A stretch of DNA of 64,000 nt from Cryobacterium sp. Y11 (GTDB lineage Bacteria; Actinomycetota; Actinomycetes; Actinomycetales; Microbacteriaceae), in contig NZ_PJJO01000049.1 in NCBI RefSeq assembly GCF_002929535.1, positions 1-64,000 on the forward strand, written 5' to 3'. Below, piece after piece: positions 8,556 through 17,734 of the stretch; within the stretch, counting starts at the first letter, position 1; each line of letters begins with the position of its first letter. The notes under the pieces are model-generated. The model was not told the origin of the DNA. It saw nothing but the letters and a program-made list of their open reading frames with translations, and searched no databases. A program made the translations under genes and the position numbers.

Positions 8556-9350
8556 ATGAAGTTCACGGCCCCCAGCAGCTCCCGTACAACACCCACCGCC
8601 GTCCCCGCTGCCCCGCTCGCCGCGAGCCGTCGGTTTGTCGTGGTGCGAAGCGCCACCACTTCAGCTCGCGACGAGACGGACCTCACCCGTCGAACTGCGG
8701 ATTATAGCCGGACCCGCCAGTCGACTGGGCCGGCGGCGATCCGCGCGGCCAGAGCCGTGTTCGCGATCGTCGTCGTCGCCGCGAGCCTCGGCTGGGGCGC
8801 GATCCCGGCATCCGCTCACAACAACGTCGTCGGCTCATCGCCGGCGGCCGACGCGGTCGTCACCGAGCAGCCCGGTGTGTTCTCCGTCACGACCAGCGAT
8901 CTGTTACTCGACCTCGGCGGAACTGGTGCCGGCAGCGCCATGGTCATCACCGGCCCGGCCGACGCGCCGCTCTTCTACGGCGACGGGTGCGGAACGGTCT
9001 CCGGCTCCACGGTCGAAACATCGGCGCAGCTCGGCGCGGCCGGGCAATACACGGTGATCTGGCAGACGGTCTCCACCGACGGCCACGCGATCTCCGACGA
9101 GTTCACCTTCGACTGGCAGCCGGCCGCCAACCAAGCACTCGCCGACGGGGCTGCCACCGCCCCGATCTGCGGCACCGAAGCGGATGCCGCCACGACGGAT
9201 TCCGGCACCGCGCCCCCCGCAGATTCCGGCGCGACCACCGGCGGAGGCAGCTCGCTCGCCACGGTCGCCTGGATCGGGGGAACCCTCGGCGCCGTGCTCC
9301 TCGCAGGCGCCGTGATCCTACTCATCCTCCGCCGCAAGCCCCGTCCCTAA
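8556..9350 (+). CDS. CopC-domain copper-binding protein, membrane anchored
   Basis: A 264-residue protein with an export signal (hydrophobic residues 68-81), the cleavage motif ASA before H88, a CopC domain (about 88-190) and a C-terminal membrane anchor (about 238-258) followed by RRKPRP. Cleavage would leave an N-terminal His; with the D and H of STDGHAISDEF this gives the His1-Asp-His set that binds Cu(II) in CopC proteins. The domain would sit outside the membrane. Odd point: about 65 polar residues precede the signal helix, so either the start is mis-set or the signal is unusually long. AAGGA lies 9 nt before the chosen ATG. Confidence 0.8.
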   Translation: MKFTAPSSSRTTPTAVPAAPLAASRRFVVVRSATTSARDETDLTRRTADYSRTRQSTGPAAIRAARAVFAIVVVAASLGWGAIPASAHNNVVGSSPAADAVVTEQPGVFSVTTSDLLLDLGGTGAGSAMVITGPADAPLFYGDGCGTVSGSTVETSAQLGAAGQYTVIWQTVSTDGHAISDEFTFDWQPAANQALADGAATAPICGTEADAATTDSGTAPPADSGATTGGGSSLATVAWIGGTLGAVLLAGAVILLILRRKPRP

Positions 9351-9369
9351 CGCTCCTACCTAACTTCTC

Positions 9370-9428
9370 ACGAAAGCGGGTGAATGGTTGCCTCAACACC
9401 CTCAAAGCAACCATTCACCCGCTTTCGT
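9370..9428. terminator. long perfect inverted repeat (terminator-like) before recQ
   Basis: A perfect 22-bp stem (9370-9391 pairs with 9407-9428) with a 15-nt loop lies just after the CopC-like gene and 49 bp before recQ. There is no U-run. It may be a T-less terminator or a repeated chromosomal palindrome. Confidence 0.6.
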
Positions 9429-9476
9429 AGATCAGATCAGCGCACGGGGAACGTGTCAGGGGGGGCGGGTAAAGTT

Positions 9477-11576
9477 GTGTCCGTGAGTTGGAACGCTGAG
9501 CTGCCCTGGAACCCCGACGACGTTGAACCACCCCGCGACTTCGACGGCCCGGGTAACTTCGATGCTCCGAGCGACTTCGACGCCCCCGATGACTTCGACG
9601 CACCACCGCCAGAGGCCGACCGCCAGTTCGCCGACCGCCAGTTCGCCGAGCGGCAGCCGGCCTACTCGGGCGGAGCATCCGCTTCGACCCGCCCCGTCAC
9701 CCGTATCGCCGCGCCTGTGCCAGTCACCCGCATCCGCGCCGCAAGCCGCAAGTTCACCACCGCAGCCGAAGCCCTGCACACCGTGTTTGGCTACGACTCC
9801 TTCCGCGGCGACCAGGCCGAAATCATCGCGCAGGTCGTCGACGGCAAAGATGCCGTCGTGCTCATGCCCACCGGCGGCGGCAAGAGCCTGTGCTACCAAA
9901 TTCCCGCGCTCGTTCGGGCCGGCACCGGCATCGTCGTCTCGCCGCTCATCGCCCTGATGCAAGATCAAGTGGATGCCCTCACCGCCGTCGGCGTGCGCGC
10001 CGAGTTTCTCAACTCGAGCCAAGATTCGCAGACTCGCAGTCAGGTCGAACGTGACTACCTGAACGGCGACCTCGATCTGCTCTATGTCGCTCCAGAGCGC
10101 CTCTCCAACGAAGCCACCAAACAACTGCTTGACCGCGGAACCATCGCCCTGTTCGCCATCGACGAAGCCCACTGCGTGTCTCAATGGGGGCACGACTTTC
10201 GGCCGGACTACCTCGCGCTCAGTGAACTCGCCGACCGCTGGCCAGACGTTCCGCGCATCGCCCTCACCGCCACCGCCACGGACGCCACCCACCAGGAGAT
10301 CACCACCCGCCTGCAAATGGGCGACGCCAAGCACTTCGTGGCGAGCTTCGACCGGCCCAACATTCAGTACCGCATCGTCGGCAAGTCCGAGGTGCGCAAG
10401 CAACTGCTGTCCTTCCTGCAGACCGAGCACCCCGGCGACGCCGGCATCGTCTATGCGCTCAGCCGCAAGACCGTCGACCAGACCGCCGCGTTTTTGCGCC
10501 AGAACGGCGTGAACGCCCTGCCGTATCACGCCGGACTCGACGCGGGCCTTCGGTCCCGCACCCAGTCCCGGTTCCTCCGCGAGGAGGGCGTCGTCATCGT
10601 CGCCACCATCGCATTCGGCATGGGAATCGACAAGCCAGATGTGCGTTTCGTCGCCCACATCGACCTGCCCAAATCGGTCGAGGGCTACTACCAAGAGACT
10701 GGTCGCGCCGGCCGCGACGGCGCCCCGGCCACGGCCTGGCTCGCCTACGGCCTGCAAGACGTGGTGCAGCAGCGCCGCATGATCGACGAGTCGCCCGGCG
10801 ACCTCGGCCATCGACGCAAGCTCTCCGCGCACCTCGACGCCATGCTCGCCCTGTGCGAAACCGTGCACTGCCGCCGCGTCAACCTGCTGCGCTACTTCGG
10901 CCAGACCAGTGAGCCCTGCGGCAACTGCGACACGTGCCTCGAACCGCCCGAAGCTTGGGACGGCACCGTTCCAGCCCAGAAGCTTCTCTCCACCATCGTG
11001 CGCCTGCACCGCGAGCGCAATCAGAAGTTCGGCGCCGGCCACCTCATCGACATCCTGCGCGGCAAAGAAACCCCTCGCGCTACCCAGTACCGGCACACCG
11101 AACTCAGCACCTGGGGCCTGGGAGCCGACCTCAGCGACCAGGCCTGGCGCGGAGTCGTACGCCAGATGCTGGCCCAGGATCTGCTGGCCACCTCGGGTGA
11201 ATACGGCACACTCGTGCTGACGGATGCCGCGGCCGAGGTTCTCAGCGGCCGTCGCGACGTACAGCTCCGGCGCGAACCCGACCGCCCTGCCCGTTCCAGC
11301 GCCGCCCGCCGCCCGGCCGCCGCCAAGGTTGCAGCGGCCGACCTCAGCACCGCGCAAGAGGCCCTGTTCGAGGCGCTCCGCGCCTGGCGGTCGGCCGAGT
11401 CGAAGGAGCAGGGCGTGCCCGCCTACATCGTGTTCGGTGACGCCACCCTGATCGCCGTCGCCGCGGCCGGCCCCACGACGCTCGCCGCACTCGACGGCAT
11501 CACCGGCATCGGAGCCAAGAAGCTGGAGGCCTACGGCGAGGCCCTGCTCGCGGTCGTCGCCGCCGCCTCCGCCTGA
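9477..11576 (+). CDS. recQ: ATP-dependent DNA helicase RecQ
   Basis: A 699-residue 3'-5' DNA helicase of recombination and repair. The start is taken at GTG 9477 (GTG 9483 is also possible) after a G-rich site; the frame upstream crosses the inverted repeat. An acidic N-terminal extension of about 90 residues with repeated FDxP/DFD units comes first. The helicase core has TGGGKS near residue 131, [15 protein letters not shown] at 229 and the [10 protein letters not shown] motif VI. The zinc-binding RQC region keeps [11 protein letters not shown]...CGNCDTC, and an HRDC domain lies near the C-terminus. The acidic tail is not part of the usual core. Confidence 0.96.
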   Translation: MSVSWNAELPWNPDDVEPPRDFDGPGNFDAPSDFDAPDDFDAPPPEADRQFADRQFAERQPAYSGGASASTRPVTRIAAPVPVTRIRAASRKFTTAAEALHTVFGYDSFRGDQAEIIAQVVDGKDAVVLMPTGGGKSLCYQIPALVRAGTGIVVSPLIALMQDQVDALTAVGVRAEFLNSSQDSQTRSQVERDYLNGDLDLLYVAPERLSNEATKQLLDRGTIALFAIDEAHCVSQWGHDFRPDYLALSELADRWPDVPRIALTATATDATHQEITTRLQMGDAKHFVASFDRPNIQYRIVGKSEVRKQLLSFLQTEHPGDAGIVYALSRKTVDQTAAFLRQNGVNALPYHAGLDAGLRSRTQSRFLREEGVVIVATIAFGMGIDKPDVRFVAHIDLPKSVEGYYQETGRAGRDGAPATAWLAYGLQDVVQQRRMIDESPGDLGHRRKLSAHLDAMLALCETVHCRRVNLLRYFGQTSEPCGNCDTCLEPPEAWDGTVPAQKLLSTIVRLHRERNQKFGAGHLIDILRGKETPRATQYRHTELSTWGLGADLSDQAWRGVVRQMLAQDLLATSGEYGTLVLTDAAAEVLSGRRDVQLRREPDRPARSSAARRPAAAKVAAADLSTAQEALFEALRAWRSAESKEQGVPAYIVFGDATLIAVAAAGPTTLAALDGITGIGAKKLEAYGEALLAVVAAASA

Positions 11577-11751
11577 CCGCGTGCGCTTGTGGGGGAGAGC
11601 AGGCAGGAACAGCAATAAGTTGTCGTTATCCTACAAAACGGATGCTGCGCGCGGCATATATCGTTGTCGTCCCGCACCGCGCATTTCGCGACAGTGACCC
11701 GCAGTCCTAACGTTGCGATCACCACTTTCGCGCGATCAGTTAGGACCAATC

Positions 11752-13860
11752 ATGGTTGATACCATCCAGAGCTCCAGCAGTCGATCGAAGAAGATCATCC
11801 CCGTCCTGGACGTCAGCGTTGACACTGGCCCCATCAAAACCATCGGCGATCCGACTGCCCCTACCGTCAACGTCGCTGCGCTTGGCCGCCAGCTGCTTGG
11901 AACCTGGGCCGACGTGCGCCTCGCCGCCCGCGACGTCACCGCGCGCCCCGACATGCAGCGCATCGACGGCCTTTCCATGGCCGAGCACCGACTGCGCGTA
12001 CTCGAGCAACTTAAGGTGCTCGCCGCCACTGGCCACGTGCTGCGCGCCTTCCCCACGTATCTGGGCGGGCACGACGACCACGGCGGAAACATCGCGGGCT
12101 TCGAAGAGCTCGTCATCGCCGATCCGAGCCTGCAGATCAAGGGCGGCGTGCAGTGGGGCCTGTTCGGGGCCGCCGTGCTGCACCTCGGCACGAAGAAGCA
12201 CCACGACAAATACCTGCCCGGCATCATGGACCTCTCTGTTCCCGGTGCCTTCGCCATGACCGAAATCGGTCACGGTTCCGACGTCGCGAGCATCGCTACC
12301 ACTGCAACCTTCGACGCCGCGACCGGCGAGTTCGTCATCAACACCCCGTTTCGCGCCGCCTGGAAGGATTACCTCGGCAACGCTGCAAACGACGGCATCG
12401 CTGCCGTGTTGTTCGCGCAGCTCATGACCCAGGGCGTCAACCACGGCGTGCACGCCTTCTACCTGCCTATTCGCAATGAGAACGGCGATTTTCTGCCCGG
12501 CGTCGGCGGCGAAGACGATGGTCTCAAGGGTGGTCTGAACGGCATCGATAATGGTCGCCTGCACTTTGATAACGTGCGTGTTCCGCGCGAGAACCTGCTC
12601 AACAGGTACGGCGATGTCGCCGAAGACGGCACCTACTCCAGCCCGATCGGCAGTCCGGGCCGCCGCTTCTTCACCATGCTCGGAACCCTGGTGCAGGGTC
12701 GCGTGTCGCTCGACGGCGCCGCCACCGCCGCATCCGCTCTCGCCCTGACCATCGCCATCACCTATGGCAGCCAGCGCCGCCAGTTCACCGCCGGCAGCGG
12801 TACCGACGAAGAAGTCATCCTCGACTACCAGCGGCACCAGCGCCGCCTGTTTCCGCGACTGGCCACGACCTACGCGCAGACCTTCGCGCACGACGAATTT
12901 CTGGTGAAGTTCGACGACGTGTTTAGCGGAAAGGCCGACACCGACGACGACCGGCAAGACCTCGAGACCCTCGCAGCTGCGCTCAAGCCGCTCTCTACCT
13001 GGCACGCGCTCGACACCCTGCAGGAGGCCCGCGAAGCCTGCGGCGGCGCCGGATTCATGGCCGAAAACCGTCTCGTCGGCCTGCGCGCCGACCTCGACGT
13101 CTACGCGACCTTCGAGGGCGACAACAACGTGCTGCTGCAGCTCGTCGCCAAGCGGCTGCTCACCGACTACTCTCGCAAATTCGCCACAGCGGATGCCGGC
13201 GCCCTGGCCCGCTACGTCGTACAGCACGCAGCCGGTCGCGCCTACCACGGCACGGGACTGCGCACCCTCGGGCAGGCGGTGTTCGATCGTGGTTCAACGG
13301 CGCGCTCCATCGGGGCCCTGCGCGATACCGACGTGCAGCGTGAGCTGCTCACGGACCGGGTCGAAAGCATGATCGCCGAAGTCGCCGGCAAGCTGCGCGG
13401 GGCCACCAAGCTGCCCACGAAGCAAGCCGCCGACCTGTTCAATGCGCACCAGAACGAGCTCATTGAAGCGGCCCGCGCCCACGGCGAACTGCTCCAGTGG
13501 GAATCGTTCACTCGGGCGCTCGACGTCACGACCGATGCCGGCACCCAGCAGGTACTCACCTGGCTGCGCGACCTGTTCGGCCTCGGACTGGTGGAGAAGA
13601 ACCTGGCCTGGTACCTCATCCACGGTCGGCTCTCCGCGCAGCGCGCCCAGGCCGTCACGGCCTACATCGACCGGCTGATAGCCCGTATTCGTCCGCACGC
13701 GCTCGACCTCGTCGACGCGTTCGGCTACTCGCCGGAGCACCTGCGGGCCACGATCGCGACCGGCATTGAACGCGAACGCCAGACCGAAGCCCGAGAGTAC
13801 TACGCCGCTCAGCGGGTCGCCGGAACAGCCCCAGCACCCGAAAAACCAGTCAAGCGATAG
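11752..13860 (+). CDS. acyl-CoA oxidase/dehydrogenase family flavoprotein
   Basis: A 702-residue protein beginning at the ATG at 11752. It is longer than ordinary acyl-CoA dehydrogenases (~380-400) and matches the peroxisomal-type acyl-CoA oxidase layout: N-terminal helices, a flavin-contact motif FAMTEIGHGSDV near residue 165, a middle beta domain, the FAD-binding helices, and the catalytic-glutamate segment TFEGDNNVLLQ (E455). A ~200-residue C-terminal ACOX-like domain follows. The likely reaction is alpha,beta-dehydrogenation of fatty acyl-CoA. Whether electrons pass to O2 or to ETF cannot be told from the sequence. It stands alone, with hairpins downstream. Confidence 0.85.
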   Translation: MVDTIQSSSSRSKKIIPVLDVSVDTGPIKTIGDPTAPTVNVAALGRQLLGTWADVRLAARDVTARPDMQRIDGLSMAEHRLRVLEQLKVLAATGHVLRAFPTYLGGHDDHGGNIAGFEELVIADPSLQIKGGVQWGLFGAAVLHLGTKKHHDKYLPGIMDLSVPGAFAMTEIGHGSDVASIATTATFDAATGEFVINTPFRAAWKDYLGNAANDGIAAVLFAQLMTQGVNHGVHAFYLPIRNENGDFLPGVGGEDDGLKGGLNGIDNGRLHFDNVRVPRENLLNRYGDVAEDGTYSSPIGSPGRRFFTMLGTLVQGRVSLDGAATAASALALTIAITYGSQRRQFTAGSGTDEEVILDYQRHQRRLFPRLATTYAQTFAHDEFLVKFDDVFSGKADTDDDRQDLETLAAALKPLSTWHALDTLQEAREACGGAGFMAENRLVGLRADLDVYATFEGDNNVLLQLVAKRLLTDYSRKFATADAGALARYVVQHAAGRAYHGTGLRTLGQAVFDRGSTARSIGALRDTDVQRELLTDRVESMIAEVAGKLRGATKLPTKQAADLFNAHQNELIEAARAHGELLQWESFTRALDVTTDAGTQQVLTWLRDLFGLGLVEKNLAWYLIHGRLSAQRAQAVTAYIDRLIARIRPHALDLVDAFGYSPEHLRATIATGIERERQTEAREYYAAQRVAGTAPAPEKPVKR

Positions 13861-13870
13861 GTCCGCACGC

Positions 13871-13888
13871 GTCGTACTCAGGTACGAC
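13871..13888 (+). terminator. short hairpin after the acyl-CoA oxidase gene
   Basis: GTCGTAC (13871-13877) pairs with GTACGAC (13882-13888) across a TCAG tetraloop, 10 bp after the stop codon. It stands in tandem with a longer hairpin downstream. Confidence 0.5.
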
Positions 13889-13891
13889 AGA

Positions 13892-13929
13892 TGTGGCGCA
13901 TCAACCATCCCCACGGTTGATGCGCTACA
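13892..13929 (+). terminator. terminator-like hairpin
   Basis: A 15-bp stem with one G-U pair (13892-13906 with 13915-13929) closes an 8-nt loop. It ends the acyl-CoA oxidase transcript before the ABC transporter promoter region. Confidence 0.7.
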
Positions 13930-13940
13930 TTGGCCGTAAA

Positions 13941-13958
13941 CCATACCGTTTGGTATGG
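13941..13958. promoter_or_regulatory. candidate operator upstream of the ABC exporter
   Basis: CCATACC (13941-13947) and GGTATGG (13952-13958) form a perfect 7-bp inverted repeat around GTTT, 52 bp before the exporter start. The NarL-type response regulator encoded at the end of this operon could bind here; a TetR-type protein encoded elsewhere is the alternative. Confidence 0.6.
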
Positions 13959-14010
13959 GGGCTTCAACGTAGTGAAACGGGGCCTCACCCACTAACGGAA
14001 TGAGGCAGTT

Positions 14011-14949
14011 GTGATCCAGGCACAGTCCCTGACCAAGCACTACGGAAGCAAGACCGCCGTCGACGCGGTCGACTTCACGGTGCAGCCCGGCAAGGTCACC
14101 GGCTTTCTCGGGCCGAACGGCGCGGGCAAGTCCACCACGATGCGCATGATCGTCGGCTTGGACCGCCCGAGCGCCGGTACGGTCATCGTGAACGGTAAGC
14201 CGTACCACGAACACAAGGCTCCGCTGCGTGAGGTGGGCGTGCTGCTCGACGCCAAGGCTGTGCACACCGGTCGCAGCGCCTACAACCACCTGCGCGCTAT
14301 GGCCGCAACCCACAACATCCCCACCAGCCGCGTGAACGAGGTGATCAACCTTACCGGCCTCGAGTCCGTCGCCCGCAAGCGCGTCGGCGGATTCTCCCTC
14401 GGCATGGGCCAGCGCCTCGGCATCGCCGCCGCGCTGCTCGGCGACCCGGCCACACTCATCCTCGACGAGCCGGTCAACGGCCTCGATCCGGAGGGCGTGC
14501 AGTGGGTGCGGAAGCTCACCAGGCAGCTCGCCGCCGAGGGTCGCACCGTGCTGCTGTCTTCGCACCTGATGAGCGAGATGGCGCTCACCGCCGATCACAT
14601 CATCGTCCTCGGCCGCGGTCGGGTGATAGCGGATGCCTCGGTCGCCGACATTATCTCCTCGGCCGCGCAGAACACGGTTCGCGTGCGCACCCCACACACC
14701 GCAGCACTCGCCACCCTGCTCGCCCAGCCCGATGTCACGATCATCAACATCGAGCAGGATGTGCTCGAGATCAGCGGACTGACCGTGAACGAGATTGGTG
14801 ATCGCGCCGCCGCCGCCCAGATCTCCCTGCACGAGCTCTCTGCGGTGAGCGCCTCACTCGAAGACGCCTACATGAAACTCACCCAGAATGAAGTGGAGTA
14901 TCGCACCGGCGATGCGTCCTCTCACACCGAAGCGGAGGTCTCTCGATGA
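14011..14949 (+). CDS. ABC transporter ATP-binding protein (ABC-2 exporter)
   Basis: A 312-residue ATPase with a GTG start. Walker A is GPNGAGKS at residues 34-41, the signature is FSLGMGQR near residue 129, Walker B is LILDEP near residue 150, and the switch histidine lies in SSHLMSEM. The ~90 residues after the nucleotide-binding domain match the C-terminal extension of drug or lantibiotic-type exporters. It overlaps the permease gene by 4 nt and is followed by a histidine kinase and response regulator, a layout common for envelope-stress or antibiotic-resistance exporters. The substrate is unknown. Confidence 0.93.
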   Translation: MIQAQSLTKHYGSKTAVDAVDFTVQPGKVTGFLGPNGAGKSTTMRMIVGLDRPSAGTVIVNGKPYHEHKAPLREVGVLLDAKAVHTGRSAYNHLRAMAATHNIPTSRVNEVINLTGLESVARKRVGGFSLGMGQRLGIAAALLGDPATLILDEPVNGLDPEGVQWVRKLTRQLAAEGRTVLLSSHLMSEMALTADHIIVLGRGRVIADASVADIISSAAQNTVRVRTPHTAALATLLAQPDVTIINIEQDVLEISGLTVNEIGDRAAAAQISLHELSAVSASLEDAYMKLTQNEVEYRTGDASSHTEAEVSR

Positions 14950-15794
14950 GTACCGTAACACCCACCCAGCAGTCGGCGGCCCGCACAACGTTTGTGTCGG
15001 CGGGCTTCGGCCTCAGCTTCATTGGCCTGTTGAAATCCGAAACGATCAAACTGTGGAGCCTGCGCTCCACCTACTGGACCTATTCCCTCGTCATCGTCGC
15101 CTCGATCGGCATTGCAGTACTCATGTCATTTGCGCTGTCAGCCACGGCCGGATTCGATCCGGCCACCGGCGCCGCAATGCCGATGGACGACGCTCAGATC
15201 TTCGTGATCGCCTCCACTTCTGGTTTGGTTCTCGGCCAACTCATCGTCGCCGTTCTGGGCGTTCTTTCGATCAGCGGTGAGTATTCAAGTGGCATGATCA
15301 AGTCCACCCTCACCGCAGTCCCGAATCGTCTGGCGGCACTCTGGGCCAAGGTCAGTGTGTTGTTCGTTTTCACTTTCCTAATCGGCCTGGTCAGCGTCGT
15401 GGGATCCTTCTTGGTGGCTATTCCCAGACTGGGCGCCGAGGACATTACCGCGAGCCTGTTTGACGTTGATGTGCTGCTGCCGCTGCTCGGCAACGTGTTG
15501 TTTCTCGCGCTGATCGCGGTGTTCGCCGTCGGAATCGGCGCGATCGTTCGCAGCAGTGCGGGCGGCATTGCCACGGCGCTCGGCATCCTTCTTCTGCTCC
15601 CCACCGTTGTCGGTCTGTTTTCGCTGGCGGTGGAATGGGTCAATGACATCGTGCCGCTCCTGTTCACCGTGGCGGGCTCGGAAATGGTCTACCCGAACAC
15701 CATGGAATCCTGGCAGGCGTTCCTGGTTGTCCTAGCCTGGGTGGCCGTGAGCCTCGGCGTGGCCGCGTTGCTGCTCAAGCGCCGGGACGCCTGA
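14946..15794 (+). CDS. ABC-2 type transporter permease
   Basis: A 282-residue membrane protein with about six transmembrane segments: one near residue 40-60, a pair around 80-110, then around 130-155, 170-215 and 255-275. It holds the ABC-2 signature-like region SGEYSSGMIKSTLTAVPNR near residue 113. It pairs with the ATPase encoded just upstream (ATG within the ATPase stop) and forms the channel of the exporter in the cytoplasmic membrane. Confidence 0.92.
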   Translation: MSTVTPTQQSAARTTFVSAGFGLSFIGLLKSETIKLWSLRSTYWTYSLVIVASIGIAVLMSFALSATAGFDPATGAAMPMDDAQIFVIASTSGLVLGQLIVAVLGVLSISGEYSSGMIKSTLTAVPNRLAALWAKVSVLFVFTFLIGLVSVVGSFLVAIPRLGAEDITASLFDVDVLLPLLGNVLFLALIAVFAVGIGAIVRSSAGGIATALGILLLLPTVVGLFSLAVEWVNDIVPLLFTVAGSEMVYPNTMESWQAFLVVLAWVAVSLGVAALLLKRRDA

Positions 15795-15810
15795 CCCGTA
15801 CCATCGAAGA

Positions 15811-17052
15811 ATGAGCCGTAACATTTCTCCCCCCGGGCGCGCACTGGCGCCGGGGGGAGAAATGCGTCTGCCCACCCCGCCCGGGGCGGTACGGCGCTTC
15901 TGGACCAGGCATCCGCACTTGGCCGACGGCCTCGTCGCTGCGATCTACATCGTGCCGATGGCACTCACCCTGGTACTGAACCTGCGGGGTGACGACCCTG
16001 CTCCACTGGCGGACGTGTCGCTCAACGCCGGCATCATGCTGCTGCTGGCCGCCGCCCTGTTCGTTCGCCGACGGATGCCGCGGCTCGTCCTGGTCCTGAC
16101 GTGGATCGGCCTGTTCACCTTTGCCGACTATGGTGAAGTGCACCTGATCGCGCAGCTTCTGGCGCTCTATGCGGTCGCGGTGTATTCCGACGTACGCAGC
16201 GCCTGGAGCGGCTTCGGCGCATCCGTAATGCTGGCCGGACTGGCTGCCTGGCTCACCGACGATCCGGCCGAGATCCACTGGCTTACGGTCGCCAGCCAGG
16301 TGGTGATCATGCTGCTCGCCGCGACTCTGGTCGGAGTGAACATGGGCAACAGTAAACGCTATGTGGCGTCGCTGCTCGACCTGGCGGCGCAATTGACTCG
16401 CGAACGCGACCAGCAGGCGCAGCTCTCTCGAATCTCCGAGCGCGCGCGCATCGCCGGTGAGATGCACGATGTGGTCGCCCACAGCCTCTCCGTTATGGTG
16501 GCGCTCGCCGACGGTGCCCACGCCATCGCCCCCAAAGACGTGGAGCGATCGCGCGCGGCGATGCTCGATGTCGCGGCCACGGGGCGTCGGTCTATGAGCG
16601 AGATGCGTCGGTTGCTCGGAGTGCTCGAGGTGGACACCGATAAGGCTCCGCGCGCTCCGCAGCCGGGCATCGACCAACTCGCCGACCTCGTCGGATCATT
16701 CCGGTCGACCGGGCTCCCGGTCGTGTTGGAACGCAGCGGGCGCGAGCCCAGCAACGCGAGCGTGCAGCTGACCGTCTTTCGACTCATTCAGGAGTCGCTG
16801 ACCAACGTACTGCGCTATGCGGATACCCCGACCCGGGTGATCGTCAGCCTGATTTGTTCGCCAGGAGCCGCCCAGGTCACGATCAGCGACAATGGCCGAG
16901 AGCCGGCAGTGGCCAGCGTTCGCGGTGTCGGACGCGGCCTGATCGGAATGCAGGAACGGGTAGCGATCTACGGCGGAACCTTAGAGGCGGCGCCGGGAGT
17001 CCACGACGGCTGGCGCGTACACGCGACTCTGAACTTCGAGGACGAGCAATGA
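15811..17052 (+). CDS. sensor histidine kinase (DesK/NarL-partner type)
   Basis: A 413-residue HisKA_3 kinase. About five hydrophobic segments (residues ~38-150) form a membrane sensor without a clear extracellular domain. The phospho-acceptor is H219 in GEMHDVVAHSLSVM. The ATP-binding domain has QESLTNVLRYAD (N-box) and GRGLIGMQERV (G-box). It overlaps the response regulator gene by 4 nt. A second in-frame ATG at 15862, with a strong GGGGGGAGA ribosome site, would give a 396-residue protein that lacks only a polar N-terminus. A hairpin covers that second start. Confidence 0.93.
   Translation: MSRNISPPGRALAPGGEMRLPTPPGAVRRFWTRHPHLADGLVAAIYIVPMALTLVLNLRGDDPAPLADVSLNAGIMLLLAAALFVRRRMPRLVLVLTWIGLFTFADYGEVHLIAQLLALYAVAVYSDVRSAWSGFGASVMLAGLAAWLTDDPAEIHWLTVASQVVIMLLAATLVGVNMGNSKRYVASLLDLAAQLTRERDQQAQLSRISERARIAGEMHDVVAHSLSVMVALADGAHAIAPKDVERSRAAMLDVAATGRRSMSEMRRLLGVLEVDTDKAPRAPQPGIDQLADLVGSFRSTGLPVVLERSGREPSNASVQLTVFRLIQESLTNVLRYADTPTRVIVSLICSPGAAQVTISDNGREPAVASVRGVGRGLIGMQERVAIYGGTLEAAPGVHDGWRVHATLNFEDEQ
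15822..15864 (+). promoter_or_regulatory. hairpin that hides the second start of the histidine kinase
   Basis: The 15-nt arm 15822-15836 pairs perfectly with 15850-15864, and three more inner base pairs form beyond a one-base bulge. The 3' arm contains the ribosome site GGGGGGAGA and the in-frame ATG 15862-15864. The first ATG (15811) lies 11 nt before the hairpin. It could end part of the exporter transcript or control which start is used. Confidence 0.6.
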
Positions 17053-17723
17053 CCACCCCTACCGCACCGATTCGCATCATGCTTGTCGACGACCAAGCCC
17101 TCTTGCGGGTCGGTTTTCGAATGGTTTTGGAGGCCGAAGGCGACTTCACCGTCGTCGCCGAAGCGAGCGACGGGGCGCAGGCGATCGCCCTCGCCGACAG
17201 CACGCATCCCGACGTTATCCTGATGGACGTGCGCATGCCGGGGCTGGACGGCATCGACGCGACCCGGCAAATCATGGCGGCCCAGCCCGAAACCCGCATC
17301 ATCATCCTCACCACCTTCGATCTTGACGAGTACGCCTTTGGTGGCCTGCGCGCTGGTGCGAGCGGGTTCCTGCTGAAAAACGCCGAGCCGGGGGAACTGA
17401 TCGCGGCGATCCGCACGGTGGTCTCTGGCGAGGCATCCGTTTCACCGCGCGTGACAAGGCGACTGCTCGACCTCTTCGGTACCAGGCTGCCCGGGAACGA
17501 CGTTGGTGGCCAATCGGCACGACTCGCGGTGCTGACCGAGCGCGAGACCGAGGTCTTTCTGGCCATCGCCGAGGGGCTTTCTAACACCGAACTTGCCGAG
17601 CGGTTCTTTCTCTCCGAGTCGACGGTGAAGACCCACGTTGGCCGCATCCTGCACAAACTCGGCGTCCGTGACCGAGTGCAGGCGGTCATTCTGGCCTACG
17701 AACTCGGCCTCGCCGGCCAGTGA
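17049..17723 (+). CDS. NarL/LuxR-type response regulator
   Basis: A 224-residue regulator starting at the ATG that overlaps the kinase stop. The receiver domain has the acidic pair D14/D15, phospho-acceptor D60 in VILMDVRMPG, the T of ILTTF and the K of FLLKNAEPGEL. The LuxR HTH (about 160-220) includes LTERETEV, SNTELAERFFLSESTVKTHVG and LGVRDRVQAV. It forms a pair with the kinase and probably controls the ABC exporter upstream, perhaps at the palindrome at 13941. Confidence 0.95.
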   Translation: MTTPTAPIRIMLVDDQALLRVGFRMVLEAEGDFTVVAEASDGAQAIALADSTHPDVILMDVRMPGLDGIDATRQIMAAQPETRIIILTTFDLDEYAFGGLRAGASGFLLKNAEPGELIAAIRTVVSGEASVSPRVTRRLLDLFGTRLPGNDVGGQSARLAVLTERETEVFLAIAEGLSNTELAERFFLSESTVKTHVGRILHKLGVRDRVQAVILAYELGLAGQ

Positions 17724-17734
17724 TACGGCTTGCG

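Noticed and set aside
9456..11615. A very long open frame on the minus strand opposite recQ, and similar ones opposite the acyl-CoA oxidase and ftsH
   Set aside because: They mirror the high-GC codon pattern of the sense genes, show no family motif, lack ribosome sites, and the sense genes are beyond doubt.
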